Positions 63,329 to 64,000 of a DNA stretch of 64,000 nucleotides are shown here, in pieces. Position numbers and translations under genes: made by a program. Position 1 is the first letter of the stretch, and every line of letters starts with the position of its first letter. The stretch spans positions 4,526,001-4,590,000 of the forward strand of contig NZ_CP166850.1 of the NCBI RefSeq assembly GCF_041346945.1, written 5' to 3'. The notes below the pieces were generated by a model. That model did no database searches. It saw only the letters and a list, made by a program, of their open reading frames with translations, and was not told where the DNA came from. This DNA comes from Amycolatopsis sp. cg9. Its GTDB lineage: Bacteria; Actinomycetota; Actinomycetes; Mycobacteriales; Pseudonocardiaceae.

Positions 63329-64000
63329 GTGGCCACTCCCACCGAACTCAGGCTGCCGCGCTACGGGCAGGACCCCGAAGGCACGCACCCGCCACTGGAC
63401 TCGACCGGCTACCGCTCCACGGCCCTGCGCCACCCCAAGCAGGACCTGGTGCTGCTGCCGCAGATGCTCACCGAGGTCACCGGCCCGCTGCTCGGTCCTG
63501 GCCGGCTCAACGAGCTCGACAACGACCTCACCCGGCAGCACGCGGGCGAGCCGCAGGGGCAGCGGATCATCGTCACCGGCCGGCTCCTCGACGGCGATGG
63601 CCGCCCGGTGCGCGACTCCCTCGTCGAGATCTGGCAGGCGAACGCGGGCGGCCGCTACCGGCACACCGGCGACCGCTGGCCGTCCCCGCTCGACCCGAAC
63701 TTCGACGGCGTCGGGCGCACGCTGACCGACAGCGACGGCCGCTACACCTTCACCACCATCAAGCCCGGCGCCTACCCGTGGAAGAACCACGACAACGCCT
63801 GGCGCCCCGCGCACATCCACTTCTCGGTTTTCGGCTCGGCGTTCACGCAGCGGCTGGTCACCCAGATGTACTTCCCGGACGACCCGCTGTTCTTCCAGGA
63901 CCCGATCTTCAACTCGATCCCGGACGAAAAGGCCCGGCAGCGGATGGTCTCGCGCTACGACCACGAGATCACCCAGTCCGAATGGGCGCTCGGGTTCCAG
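63329..64000 (+). CDS. pcaH: Protocatechuate 3,4-dioxygenase beta subunit, 3' end missing
   Basis: 224 codons visible from GTG 63329 (AAGGAG 7 nt upstream); the gene runs off the window. PcaH features: N-terminal helical arm with TALRHPKQDLVLLPQ, beta-barrel GQRIIVTGRLLDGDGRPV, WQANAGGRYRH with the axial Tyr ligand, DPNFDGVGR, TIKPGAYPWKNHDNAWRPAHIHFS supplying the equatorial Tyr and the two His ligands (split by line: YPWKN, then PAHIH). It cleaves protocatechuate to beta-carboxymuconate with PcaG, which should follow. Confidence 0.95.
   Translation, partial: MATPTELRLPRYGQDPEGTHPPLDSTGYRSTALRHPKQDLVLLPQMLTEVTGPLLGPGRLNELDNDLTRQHAGEPQGQRIIVTGRLLDGDGRPVRDSLVEIWQANAGGRYRHTGDRWPSPLDPNFDGVGRTLTDSDGRYTFTTIKPGAYPWKNHDNAWRPAHIHFSVFGSAFTQRLVTQMYFPDDPLFFQDPIFNSIPDEKARQRMVSRYDHEITQSEWALGFQ

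Overview
The window is chromosomal DNA of a high-GC Gram-positive bacterium. Codon third positions are almost all G or C, GTG starts are common, genes are packed with ATGA/GTGA overlaps, and the gene families are those of filamentous actinomycetes (MAB_1171c-type membrane protein, SigD/ShbA-type sigma factor, FadR-type GntR, MmyB-type XRE and MarR regulators, pca genes ordered I-J-F-H). The intergenic palindromic repeats and the overall gene set point to Pseudonocardiaceae, most likely Amycolatopsis. That placement is inference; no 16S or housekeeping marker is present. I see no tRNA, rRNA, CRISPR array, integrase, transposase or secondary-metabolite megasynthase.

Layout. 0-6.4 kb: an ImmA/IrrE peptidase (cut by the window edge) and its membrane partner, an SMP-30 esterase, an Lrp regulator, a PadR/HAAS-domain pair, a hydrolase and a general-stress-type membrane protein. 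6.6-10.8 kb: a four-gene operon (glutamine-synthetase-like ligase, gamma-glutamyl hydrolase, aldehyde dehydrogenase, SDR) fitting gamma-glutamylation catabolism of an amine or aminoalcohol such as ethanolamine or a polyamine. 11-12.4 kb: an XRE regulator with an uncharacterised C-terminal part. 12.5-20.8 kb: a tandem glycine riboswitch followed by gcvP-gcvT-gcvH-glyA-lipA-sdaA, a glycine-to-serine-to-pyruvate operon. 21-24.5 kb: a FadR-type regulator, a tripled gene-end junction, and a small predicted MarR regulon with three copies of one palindromic operator. 24.6-35 kb: a class A PBP whose transpeptidase motifs are lost, an O-methyltransferase with a MocR-type regulator, a polytopic membrane protein, an AcrA1-type acyl-CoA reductase and a ferredoxin reductase. 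34.8-36 kb: a drug exporter.

36.2-45.7 kb holds a complete non-phosphorylating L-fucose catabolic cluster: mutarotase, AKR dehydrogenase, lactonase, L-fuconate dehydratase, SDR dehydrogenase and FAH-type diketo hydrolase, plus a CUT2-type ABC importer and a FadR-type regulator. 45.8-51.9 kb carries a SigD/ShbA-type ECF sigma factor, two DUF202 proteins, a GtrA protein, small conserved proteins, a glyoxylate/hydroxypyruvate reductase-glycerate kinase pair and a secreted SGNH hydrolase. 52-59.7 kb is an alpha-galactoside utilisation locus: GH36, ROK regulator, CUT1 importer and secreted GH27. 59.9-64 kb is the start of a protocatechuate (beta-ketoadipate) operon, pcaI-pcaJ-pcaF-pcaH, which runs off the window.

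The most unusual signals are the gene junctions. In the pca operon the I/J and J/F boundaries, normally tight overlaps, have been opened by 0.43 and 0.24 kb of repetitive DNA. That DNA nevertheless keeps an unbroken chain of GTGA/ATGA stop-start overlaps through extra open frames. A third junction, the converging ends of a FadR-type regulator and a quinone reductase, is present in three diverged copies. Other points worth attention are the AUC-like gcvP start, the PBP with all three transpeptidase motifs lost, the importer ATPase with a degenerate second Walker B, and an XRE regulator with an unassigned sensor-like C-terminus.
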